Shown here: positions 7,839 through 15,895 of the stretch, one piece after another | How positions within the stretch are numbered: position 1 is the first letter of the stretch | Layout: every line of letters begins with the position of its first letter | Assembly (NCBI GenBank): GCA_009691765.1 | Contig: SIAO01000009.1 | Span: forward strand, 1 to 64,000 | Reading direction: 5' to 3' | Length of the DNA: 64,000 nt | DNA from: Planctomycetota bacterium | Lineage (GTDB): Bacteria > Planctomycetota > GCA-002687715 | Notes under the pieces: generated by a model | Seen by the model: the letters and a program-made list of their open reading frames with translations, nothing else | Databases searched by the model: none | Told to the model about the DNA's origin: nothing | Position numbers and translations under genes: made by a program

Positions 7839-10771
7839 GCAACCCATCCTCACGCCAGGGCAATCGCGCTTTCACGCTCGCTGGTCGCGAAGTGCAGGCA
7901 TCCCTCACTTCACCACTGGCGTATATGTTCACAGGCTTATTCATCGTGGTGGCTGTCACCACATTCTTCCTCGTCGAACGCTTCTTCGCGAGCGATCAGG
8001 CTTCCGCGCGCGGGTTTTTCCGCTGGATGCCGGCGCTGCTTGCACTCGTGGCGCCTGCACTCACCATGCGCAGTTGGGCAGATGAACGCCGACTCGGCAG
8101 TTACGAATTGCTCGTGACTCTGCCGCTCCCCTCGTCGCAACTGGTGCTTGGCAAGTTTTTAGGCGCGCTCGCGGTGCTTGCCATCGCGCTCGTCTTCACC
8201 CTTGGCATTCCGCTGACGGCCGCCAGCCACGGCGACCTTGATTGGGGCCCGGTTTGCGGTGGATACATCGGCTCGCTGCTTTTGGGCGCGGCGTTCCTTG
8301 CCATCGGACTGTTTTGTTCCTCGATGGTGCAAGACCAGATGCTCGCGCTGTTCCTCGGTTGGGGCGTATGCGCACTGACGCTGCTGCCGGACGCACCGTT
8401 CTGGGAATCACTACTGCCTGAGAACATCGCGACGGCCTTCAAGCACTTCGGTTTCGGCGGACGCTTCGGCGCTGTCGAGCGCGGCTTACTCGATCTTGGT
8501 GACCTCGCGTTCTATGCCGCGGCGACGCTCTGGTTCCTCGCACTGAACACCGTGGTTTTGGAATGGCGCCACGGGCGCGACCGCTTCAACTTGGCGCTGC
8601 TGCCTGGCTTATTGCTGCTGAACCTCGCCTGCGCCACACACATCGTCGATTCACTGCACCTATGGCGCGCCGACCTCACCGAAGGCAAGCACTACAGCAT
8701 CAGCGCAGCGACCACTGAACTCATGGCGGACTTGGAAGAAGGTGGCGAGATCACTTTCTACTACTCCGCTCCCGAGAATCAGCACGAAAAGTTGCGCCCG
8801 CTGATCGATCCGTTGAAGGACTTGCTGGGTGAGTTCTCTGCAGCTTCCGGCGGTCGCGTCAAAGTGCGCGCACTCGAACTCGACAAGGCTGGTGAAAAAG
8901 AACAGCACGAAGCGGAAACCGCCTACGGTGTGCGACCCTTCCCCATCCCAGTGCGTGACGCGTTCCAATCCGGTTACCGCAGCACTTACTTCTCCGTAGT
9001 TGTGAACAGCGGGACCGATTTCGAACATCTGAATCTTGAGAGCCTCATCAAAGTGGTCGAGCGCGGCGGTACCGACTGGGAAGTCGAACTCGGCGATGTG
9101 GAGTTTCTGACGGCGAGGGCTCTGAAAAAACTCGCGCGCGGTTTCGGCAGCGTGCCGGGCGCCCTCGTCGCGCGCGACAAGCGTGCGACGGTGACAGCGT
9201 TGCTCACGGCTGATGACACTTTGCCCGAGCACATGAAAGGCTTGCGTGAGACGCTCACGAAGGTTGGCGAGCGCTTGAAGCGCGAATCCGGCGGTCGTTT
9301 CAACCTCGCCGTGAAAGACCCTTGGGAAGGCAAGAGCCCGGAAGAGCGCACGGCTGTGGATGCCGAGCTGCGCCGCAAATACCGCATCGCTGCAATTCCG
9401 AAGGACTTCATGGGCGATACCAGCTTCCACTCGTGGGTGCTGTTGGATGTTGATGGCCATGAAGAAGTGATGCCGCTCTATTCGAATCAAGCAGCGCTCG
9501 GCGAAGCTGATGTGAAGGGCGCGATCGAAGGAGCGTTGAAGCGCTTGATCCCGGGATTCCTCTCAGCGGTGGGCTTCTCTTCGCCCAAGGCCGAGGTTGA
9601 CCCGATGATGGCGCAGATGGGGCAACGGCCCCCGCCCGACGAATTCGCCACGGTGCAGCAGTTGCTCTCGGACGAGTACGAAGTGCGCCGCGTGAATCTT
9701 GCTGGCGAGAATCCAGAGATCCCGCGCGAACTTGGTGTGCTGGTGCTCGCGCGACCAAGTGCCCTCAATCAACAAGCGCTGTATCAGCTCGATCAATTCC
9801 TCATGCGTGGCGGCAGACTGATCGTGCTTGCCGACAACCACACCCTCGACTCCGAAGGCACGGGACGTCAAGGCACCATCCAAGTTGCGGCTGTCGACAC
9901 CACGGCGCTGCAACCCTTCCTCGCGCACTTCGGCGTGGTCCTTGGGTCAGAGTTGTTGCTCGATGAACAGTGTGATTACTTGCCGCTCTTGAAGACACGC
10001 ACCGTCGGCCGCGAGCGCGTGCGTTACATCGAAGATGTGCGCTATCCGTTCTTTCTGCGCATCGGCCCTGAAGGCCTGAATCAGCAAAGCACGGTGACCG
10101 CGCAGCTCGCCATGTCCGGTTTGTTTTGGGCGTCTCCTGTAAGCCTTGGCAAGTTGCCAGAAGGCGTGCACGGCATCGAGTTGATGCACACGTCAGACAA
10201 GGCTGGCATGCAAGCCAATGCCAGCGATGTCGATTCTGTGTTGGAGCAAGGCTGGAGCGCAGCGCAGGATTCGAAGCGCCAATCTCTTGGTGTTCAAGTG
10301 AGCGGTTCGTTCAAGTCGTACTTCGCTGACAAAGCCATTCCGGGCGTCGACAAGCCAGCGGATGGCGCTGCCGCAACGGAAGCACCGAAAGAGAACGCCG
10401 CACGTCGCGGCGCCCCTATCGCCGAAAGCCAAAAGGCCTGCACTCTTGTGGTGCTCGGCGATTCCGATGCCTTCTCGCCTGTTGTCTTCCGCGCTTTCCA
10501 GCAAGAAGAAACGGTGTTCGAAAGCAACTTCCGGATCATCACGAATGCCATCGACGAAGGTGGCCCCGACAGCGAGTTGATGCCGCTGCGCAATCGCGCT
10601 CCGGTGCGCCGTCCGCTGACTGGTCTTGCGGGGCTTTCACCCGAACAGCGCGCGCTCACGGCAGAGTGGAGTTTCATCTGGACGATCGTGTGGAGTGTGT
10701 TGTCTCTCCTCACATTGGCTTTGGTGTGTTGGGCACGGCGGCGTTCACAGTCGCCCGTGGAACTGATCTGA
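7835..10771 (+). CDS. ABC-2 permease fused to a GldG-like auxiliary domain
   Basis: A 978-residue fusion. Residues about 20-255 form an ABC-2 type permease with roughly six membrane segments (SPLAYMFTGLFIVVAVTTFF, VLGKFLGALAVLAIALVFTL). A further helix near 255-275 leads into a large extracytoplasmic GldG/IFT-like region (LTEGKHYSISAATTELMADL, typical of the ABC_transp_aux family). A final helix lies near 940-965 (FIWTIVWSVLSLLTLALV), ending RRRSQSPVELI. In Flavobacterium, GldF and GldG are separate proteins; here they are one chain. The middle contains two further Rossmann-like segments (VLVLARPSALNQQALYQLDQ and LVVLGDSDAFSP). It presumably forms the membrane component for the preceding ATPase. 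Confidence 0.8.
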   Translation: MSNPSSRQGNRAFTLAGREVQASLTSPLAYMFTGLFIVVAVTTFFLVERFFASDQASARGFFRWMPALLALVAPALTMRSWADERRLGSYELLVTLPLPSSQLVLGKFLGALAVLAIALVFTLGIPLTAASHGDLDWGPVCGGYIGSLLLGAAFLAIGLFCSSMVQDQMLALFLGWGVCALTLLPDAPFWESLLPENIATAFKHFGFGGRFGAVERGLLDLGDLAFYAAATLWFLALNTVVLEWRHGRDRFNLALLPGLLLLNLACATHIVDSLHLWRADLTEGKHYSISAATTELMADLEEGGEITFYYSAPENQHEKLRPLIDPLKDLLGEFSAASGGRVKVRALELDKAGEKEQHEAETAYGVRPFPIPVRDAFQSGYRSTYFSVVVNSGTDFEHLNLESLIKVVERGGTDWEVELGDVEFLTARALKKLARGFGSVPGALVARDKRATVTALLTADDTLPEHMKGLRETLTKVGERLKRESGGRFNLAVKDPWEGKSPEERTAVDAELRRKYRIAAIPKDFMGDTSFHSWVLLDVDGHEEVMPLYSNQAALGEADVKGAIEGALKRLIPGFLSAVGFSSPKAEVDPMMAQMGQRPPPDEFATVQQLLSDEYEVRRVNLAGENPEIPRELGVLVLARPSALNQQALYQLDQFLMRGGRLIVLADNHTLDSEGTGRQGTIQVAAVDTTALQPFLAHFGVVLGSELLLDEQCDYLPLLKTRTVGRERVRYIEDVRYPFFLRIGPEGLNQQSTVTAQLAMSGLFWASPVSLGKLPEGVHGIELMHTSDKAGMQANASDVDSVLEQGWSAAQDSKRQSLGVQVSGSFKSYFADKAIPGVDKPADGAAATEAPKENAARRGAPIAESQKACTLVVLGDSDAFSPVVFRAFQQEETVFESNFRIITNAIDEGGPDSELMPLRNRAPVRRPLTGLAGLSPEQRALTAEWSFIWTIVWSVLSLLTLALVCWARRRSQSPVELI

Positions 10772-10784
10772 GGAGACCACGAAC

Positions 10785-11873
10785 ATGAACAGAACCAGCC
10801 TCATCCTCTCTGTGCTCGCTGCACTGCAACTCGTCGTCATCGTCATTTTCCTCAGCACGGACAGCTCGACGGAGCGTGCAGGGCCTGCGGATTCCACGCA
10901 GCCCTACGCCGCGTTGAAAGCCGACGACATCGCCAGCATCGACATCACTGAAGGCGACGGCGCCGCGGTCCGCCTCGAACGCGCGACTACCGCCGACGGC
11001 AAGCCTGGAAAGTTTGGTCTCGCGGACAAGGGCGCGTTCCCCGTGCGCGAGATCGAGCTCGACAATGTCATCAGCGCAGTACAACGCATCAGCGTTGGGC
11101 GCGTCGCCACACGCCAAGAGAAGTCGTTCACTTCGCTCGAAGTCGCAGCACAGCGTTTCAACCGCCATGTGGTGTTGAAGCGCACCGACGGCACCGTGCT
11201 CGCAGATTTCTACCTTGGGTCTGGCAAGCAAAGCGCTTCTGTGTTCTTCCGACAGAGCACTGGCGACGCGGCGCACCACGCAACCGGTGTCGACACCTAC
11301 GAGTTCGGCACTTCGGCCAGTGCCTTGGTGGAAACGCAATTCACCGACGTGCCGGGATCTGATGTGACCAAGCTCATTTTGGAGCGCGAGGGAAGCACTC
11401 TGATGCTGGATCGCAGCGAACGCGAGAAGCCACGCGCCGTTGATGCCCCGCCGCTCGCGCAAGGAGTGTTGCCTGAAATGGAAACCGTGTGGACGGAAGC
11501 CAGTGCCACACCTCCTCGCCTCGCTGACAACGGCAAAGTCGAAGCACTGCTGGCAGCACTTGGACGCATGTACCTCGCAGAGCCCATCGGCCGCGAACGC
11601 AAGGCTGAGTTCGGTTTTGAGAAGCCGGTGGCGAAGGCGACGCTGGTGCAAAAGGACGGCAAGACCACGGTGATCAGCGTCGGAGCCAAACGCGAGAAAG
11701 AGAACGACCACTACGTTGAACGCACGGGCTTTGACTGGGTCGCGACGATTCGCACCTACACACTTGAAGAGTACTTCCTCAAGAAGGCCGAAGACTTGCA
11801 GCCTGACAAGCCCGAGGCAGAAGTGAAGCCCGGCGCCCCGGATGCGGGCCACGAAGACCACGATCACAAGTGA
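10785..11873 (+). CDS. DUF4340 domain protein of the ABC/GldG cluster
   Basis: A 362-residue protein with an N-terminal membrane anchor (SLILSVLAALQLVVIVIFL) followed by repeated beta-rich units. Features such as FGLADKGAFPVREIELDNVI and ATLVQKDGKTTVISVGAKRE fit DUF4340, which is regularly encoded after GldF/GldG-type genes. It begins 13 bases after the fusion gene with GAGGAG upstream, completing a three-gene operon. The C-terminus is Glu/Lys/His-rich (GHEDHDHK) and could bind metal, but that is only compositional. Its role is unknown; it probably sits on the outer face of the membrane as an accessory to the transporter. Confidence 0.75.
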   Translation: MNRTSLILSVLAALQLVVIVIFLSTDSSTERAGPADSTQPYAALKADDIASIDITEGDGAAVRLERATTADGKPGKFGLADKGAFPVREIELDNVISAVQRISVGRVATRQEKSFTSLEVAAQRFNRHVVLKRTDGTVLADFYLGSGKQSASVFFRQSTGDAAHHATGVDTYEFGTSASALVETQFTDVPGSDVTKLILEREGSTLMLDRSEREKPRAVDAPPLAQGVLPEMETVWTEASATPPRLADNGKVEALLAALGRMYLAEPIGRERKAEFGFEKPVAKATLVQKDGKTTVISVGAKREKENDHYVERTGFDWVATIRTYTLEEYFLKKAEDLQPDKPEAEVKPGAPDAGHEDHDHK

Positions 11874-11914
11874 CGCTGGTGAACGCGACGCGCAACGCGG
11901 TGCAGCAATGAAGA

Positions 11915-11947
11915 GGCCGCAGCCCCGTGGTGAGCGGAACTGCGGCC
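11915..11947. terminator. Hairpin between the convergent DUF4340 gene and porin pseudogene
   Basis: GGCCGCAG at 11915-11922 pairs perfectly with CTGCGGCC at 11940-11947 across a 17-base loop. No T-tract follows on either strand, so termination would be weak or Rho-assisted. Its position 42 bases past the DUF4340 stop fits a transcript end. Confidence 0.4.
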
Positions 11948-11969
11948 CTGTCGTTGAGGAAACAACAGA

Positions 11970-12889
11970 TTAGAACGTAGCGGTGAGCTGCGCCCAGATC
12001 CAATCTGAGTCTTCAGAAGCGCCCGAGGCGGCTACGAAATCGCCGGTGAAGAAGCGCGAATAGCCGAACCACAGAAGCGTGTTCTTGGCGCTGTTGTATT
12101 TCGCCGAGAGGTCCAGCTCGGTGCTCCAGCTTTCCGAAGGTTTAATCTCCACGCGCAGTGCAAGGTCGGTGCCGTTCTTCCAGGAGAACAGGTCCATGAA
12201 GCCTTGGTAGGAATGGCCGAAGGGGAAGAGTGGCTTGAAGGTCTCCATCTTGCCGAACACTGCTCCGCCATCCCAGGCGCGCGCAACCATGTGCCAATCC
12301 AAGGGGCTGATCAGGGTTGATTCCAAAGCAACTGCTCGAAGCGGCCCATGCGCATAGTCAGCTCACTGCCGAGAATATTTTCGATATCGACATAGCGCTG
12401 ATGCAAATCGACGCCAGCAGTGTCAGCAAGGACGCTGCCCTCTTCACCGAGGTAGCGTGCGTCCTGTAGCTCAACGAACACGCGAACGTTGTCCGCGACG
12501 CGCGCATCAACATTCACACGCATACGCATCAGCGCAAACATGTGGTCGGGCACGATGCGAGTAGCAGTCGTGGCGTAGTTGTAGGGCGAACGCGCTTCCG
12601 CACGCCTGCGAAACTGTCCACCCAAAGTGATGGCCGACGCTTTGCGTGCCGTCACCGCCGCTGCTTGCTGCCGCTCGGAGAGCGAAGCAATAGAGGCTTC
12701 GAAAGCGGCGGACTGATCCGCAGCTTCGCAACCTTGCAGGCGGCCTTCCAACTCTTGCACACGCGTGGCGAGGCCATCGGCGCGAGCAGCGCGCGACTCC
12801 AAGTCACGCAGCCGTTGTTCGAGATCTTGAGCCACGAGGGTGCTGCTAACGGGCAGCGCCACCACGGCCATCCAGGTCATCTTGGTCAT
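11970..12889 (-). pseudogene. Alginate-export family outer-membrane porin, internally deleted and frameshifted
   Basis: The start at 12889 has a signal peptide (MTKMTWMAVVALPVSSTLVA), a coiled-coil segment (LEQRLRDLESRAARADG...) and then the barrel beginning (ITLGGQFRRRAEARSPYNY, VRVFVELQDARYLGEEGS, MRMGRFE). The frame shifts at about 12325 and resumes as TLISPLDWHMVARAWDGG. It then jumps directly to FPFGHSYQGFMDLFSWKNGT and a barrel end finishing LTATF. Family members have well over a hundred residues between the ARAWDG and FPFGH elements, so a middle portion seems deleted in addition to the frameshift. The terminal Phe is typical of outer-membrane barrels. Not functional as read. Confidence 0.75.
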
Positions 12890-13031
12890 AATCGTCTCCT
12901 CCGGGGCCCCATCGGGCCGGCCAACACAAAGCAATCAACGGGCCAAATGCAGTTTGTTGATGCAACATCGGGCGGGCGGCGCGGAGTTTTCGGTTTCCAT
13001 GAACCGTCACGCATGGCACAGACACAAACTA

Positions 13032-13060
13032 TTGCTTTACAACGCCTTGTGGCATAACCA
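13032..13060 (+). promoter_or_regulatory. Candidate sigma-70-like promoter for topoisomerase III
   Basis: TTGCTT and TAACCA are separated by 17 bases; a start site near 13067 would give a leader of about 180 bases containing the palindrome at 13193. The match to consensus is moderate, and planctomycete promoters are poorly defined. Confidence 0.3.
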
Positions 13061-13192
13061 TGTGTAATGGCTTATTGGCACGAAATGTTGCTCCGGCGAG
13101 TGAGCACGCACAGATAATCCGGCAGCGGGTTTTGCCCCTCCCCTTGATGGACCTTGCCCCATGGGTTCATCATCCGCCACCCAGCACGTCAG

Positions 13193-13214
13193 CGCCGCGA
13201 ATCGATTCGCGGCG
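13193..13214. promoter_or_regulatory. 22-base perfect palindrome upstream of topoisomerase III
   Basis: CGCCGCGAATC is followed directly by its exact reverse complement, giving an uninterrupted 22-base dyad centred on AATCGATT. It lies 36 bases before the topoisomerase start codon. It may be an operator for a dimeric regulator, a methylation target region or a leader cruciform. No T-run follows, so a terminator is unlikely. Confidence 0.45.
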
Positions 13215-13250
13215 AATCCGGGGTTGGAAACGACCGAAAGGACAGCGGAC

Positions 13251-15884
13251 ATGAAGACCCTCGTGATCACAGAGAAGAAATCGGTTGCCGACGACTTCTC
13301 CCGCGTCCTCGGTGGATTCAAGAACAAAAACGAGAACACTCTAGAGAGCGACAGCATGGTGATCGCTTGGGCGAGTGGACACTTGCTCGAACTGCAGAAC
13401 CCTGCGCTCTATGAGAAGCGTTGGAAGCACTGGTCGCTGGGCGAGCTGCCCATCCTGCCAGAGAAGTTCATCCGCAAGCCTCGCGAAGGCAACGCACGCA
13501 GCGCCGATCTTTTGAAGAACCTCGTGAAGCAACTGCGCCGCGCCGATGTTGGCTCTGTGGTGAACGCTTGCGACGCCGGCCGTGAAGGCGAACTGATCTT
13601 CTCGCTCATTCTCGAACACGCGGTCGAGGACGAACCCACTGTCGGGGACAAACCGGTGCAGCGCTTGTGGCTGCAATCCATGACCACCAACTCCATCCGC
13701 AACGCCTTCGGCGAGCTGCGCGAGGGCGGCGACTATGCCCCGCTGCGCGAAGCAGCCTACGCGCGCGATGAAGCCGATTGGATCGTGGGCATGAATGGCA
13801 CACGCGGTTTCACGCGCAAGTTCATGGGGCGTGCGAAGAGCTTCTTTGCTGTCGGCCGCGTGAAGACACCCACCCTCGCCTTCCTCGTGGATCGCGAGCG
13901 TGAAATCGACGCGTTCCGCTCTGAAGATTATTTCCAACTCGATGCCACGTTCGACACCGGCACCGGCACCTACATGGGCCGCTGGCAAAACAGGTCCGCA
14001 GACGCCGACAAGAAAGACCGCACAGCGACTCGGCAACAGGCGGCCGATGTGGCGCAGAAAGTGCAAGGTCGAATTGGTCTTGCAACAGAAAAGCACACCA
14101 GCAAGACCAAACTGCCACCACTGCTCTACGACCTGACATCGCTACAACGCGAAGCCTCGTCGCGCTTCGGCTACACGCTCGACCGCACTCTGGGCCTCGT
14201 GCAATCGCTGTACGAACAGAAGAAGGCTGTGACTTACCCGCGTACCAATTCGCGCTACCTCCCGAGCGACTACGCCTCCGAGATTCCGCGCATCGTGGGC
14301 GCCCTGCTCGAAGGCGAGATGGCGGCTGTCGCGGCGCGCGCCATTTCCGTTGCGGGCAGCATCGCTGGATTGCATCCCGTGGTTCGCGCCAATGTGTTCA
14401 ATGACAAGAAAGTCAGTGACCACTTTGCATTGATCCCTACAGGTGAGAACCCGAAGACACTGCGTGATGATGAACGCAACATTTACGAACTCATCGTGCG
14501 CCGCTTCCTCGCCGTATTCTTGCCCATCGCAAAGTGGGAACATGTAACCCGCGAAACCGTGGTGGAAGGCGAGAGCTTCCTCACCAGCGACAAGCGCTTG
14601 GTAGAGCAGGGCTGGCATGCCGTGGAACCTGTAGCGGATTCGAAAGACCTCGCGTCGCTGCCCGCTGATGGGCGCGTCACCACGTCTCTCGCGGAAGTTC
14701 TCGACAAAGAAACGCTTCCGCCGGCGCGCTACACAGACGGAACCTTGGTGAAAGTGATGGAATCCTCCAGCGCCAAACTCGCACCACCCACTTTCGATGA
14801 CGACTCGCAAGTGCTGGAAGATGAAAAGCTCGAAGAGCTGAAAGAGAAGGGCATTGGCACGCCAGCGACACGTGCCGCCATCGTGAAGGACCTCATCATG
14901 AAAGGCCTCGCGCGCCGCGAAGGACGCGCAATCATGCCCACGCCGCTCGGCTGCACTCTCGTTCGCATCGTGCGCAACTTGAACTTGGGATTCCTCGCTG
15001 AGCCGGAACTCACCGGCATGTGGGAATACCGTCTCGCGCAGATGGCCAACGGTGACTATGCGCGCGCCGACTGGGATATCGCCATTCGCAAGCAGTGCGA
15101 AGAAATCGTGCATGCGTTGCGCGACAAAGACATCAAGAACGAACTCGTCTTTGCGGTCGATCACCCCAAAGGCGCCGACTTCCGTTGCCCAGCTTGCAAC
15201 GGGCCGCTCCTCGAAAAGACCTTCTCGTACATGTGCTCCAGCGAAAGTTGCGAAGTGAACATTTCGAAGGACCAGCGCGGCAAGTACGTTTTTCCTGAAA
15301 CTCTCACGCTGCTGCTAGCGAACAAGCGCGCCGGGCCCTTCACGGGTTTCGGACGCACGCGTGCGCCCGGTTTCTTAGTGCTGAAACCGGACCACATGAT
15401 GGAAGTGGAACTCTTGGCCACTTCGGATGACGGCGAGCCCGACGAACCACAAGATGACGCCTACGAGACCGTTGCAGATGGCACGCCGATGGGCAAGTGC
15501 CCACGCTGCGCGGGTGTCGTGACGCGCGACGGCAGCGGCTACCGCTGCGAGAAAAACATTCCGCGCAAGAAGGACAAGGAATGTGATTTCCGCCTCTCAG
15601 AGAAGATCAAGTATCGCTTCTTGCCACCGGCGCAGATCCGCAAGATGCTCAGCGGCGAGAAGACTGACGAACTCTTCGGTTTCGTCTCGATGCGCGGCAA
15701 GAAGTTCAAAGCAGCGCTCTTCTACAAAGAAGGCGAACTGCAATGGGAGTTTCCGCCACGCAAACCGCGTAAGCCCAAGGCCGAGAAAGCCGCTCCCGCG
15801 CGCCGTGGACTCAAGAAAGTCGCTGCCAAACCTAAGGCCAAGCCAGAGCCCATTGATGTCGTGCCCGACGGTGCGATTTCGTAA
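13251..15884 (+). CDS. topB: DNA topoisomerase III (type IA) with zinc-finger tail
   Basis: I place the start at 13251 (MKTLVITEKKSVADDFSRVL), 30 codons inside the track ORF, because the Toprim domain begins there and the upstream extension crosses the palindrome. The protein is 877 residues. Toprim motifs are TEKKS and CDAGREGELIFSLI; the active-site region is VTYPRTNSRYLPSDY with the catalytic Tyr; GIGTPATRAAIVKDLIMKG is the typical domain IV motif. The C-terminus adds two Cys clusters (FRCPACNG...CSSESC and GKCPRCAG...CEKN) and a topoisomerase C-terminal repeat (FGFVSMRGKKFKAALFY). It cleaves and passes single DNA strands during decatenation and recombination. The final 40 residues are Lys/Pro/Ala-rich. 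Confidence 0.93.
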   Translation: MKTLVITEKKSVADDFSRVLGGFKNKNENTLESDSMVIAWASGHLLELQNPALYEKRWKHWSLGELPILPEKFIRKPREGNARSADLLKNLVKQLRRADVGSVVNACDAGREGELIFSLILEHAVEDEPTVGDKPVQRLWLQSMTTNSIRNAFGELREGGDYAPLREAAYARDEADWIVGMNGTRGFTRKFMGRAKSFFAVGRVKTPTLAFLVDREREIDAFRSEDYFQLDATFDTGTGTYMGRWQNRSADADKKDRTATRQQAADVAQKVQGRIGLATEKHTSKTKLPPLLYDLTSLQREASSRFGYTLDRTLGLVQSLYEQKKAVTYPRTNSRYLPSDYASEIPRIVGALLEGEMAAVAARAISVAGSIAGLHPVVRANVFNDKKVSDHFALIPTGENPKTLRDDERNIYELIVRRFLAVFLPIAKWEHVTRETVVEGESFLTSDKRLVEQGWHAVEPVADSKDLASLPADGRVTTSLAEVLDKETLPPARYTDGTLVKVMESSSAKLAPPTFDDDSQVLEDEKLEELKEKGIGTPATRAAIVKDLIMKGLARREGRAIMPTPLGCTLVRIVRNLNLGFLAEPELTGMWEYRLAQMANGDYARADWDIAIRKQCEEIVHALRDKDIKNELVFAVDHPKGADFRCPACNGPLLEKTFSYMCSSESCEVNISKDQRGKYVFPETLTLLLANKRAGPFTGFGRTRAPGFLVLKPDHMMEVELLATSDDGEPDEPQDDAYETVADGTPMGKCPRCAGVVTRDGSGYRCEKNIPRKKDKECDFRLSEKIKYRFLPPAQIRKMLSGEKTDELFGFVSMRGKKFKAALFYKEGELQWEFPPRKPRKPKAEKAAPARRGLKKVAAKPKAKPEPIDVVPDGAIS

Positions 15885-15895
15885 AGAGGACGGAC

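Larger units (their letters stand above)
12890..13250. other. Intergenic region between porin pseudogene and topoisomerase III
   Basis: This 361-bp stretch has no convincing gene. The small ORFs in it (e.g. 13060-13254) lack an RBS and coding character. It contains the pseudogene's RBS (GGAGACG, about 12892-12898), a candidate topoisomerase promoter (TTGCTT at 13032 and TAACCA at 13055, 17 bases apart) and a 22-base palindrome at 13193-13214. Confidence 0.5.

Noticed and set aside
14142-15164. 340-codon minus-strand ORF opposite topB
   Set aside because: Shadow of the topoisomerase frame; composition is Arg/Ala/His-rich without motifs.
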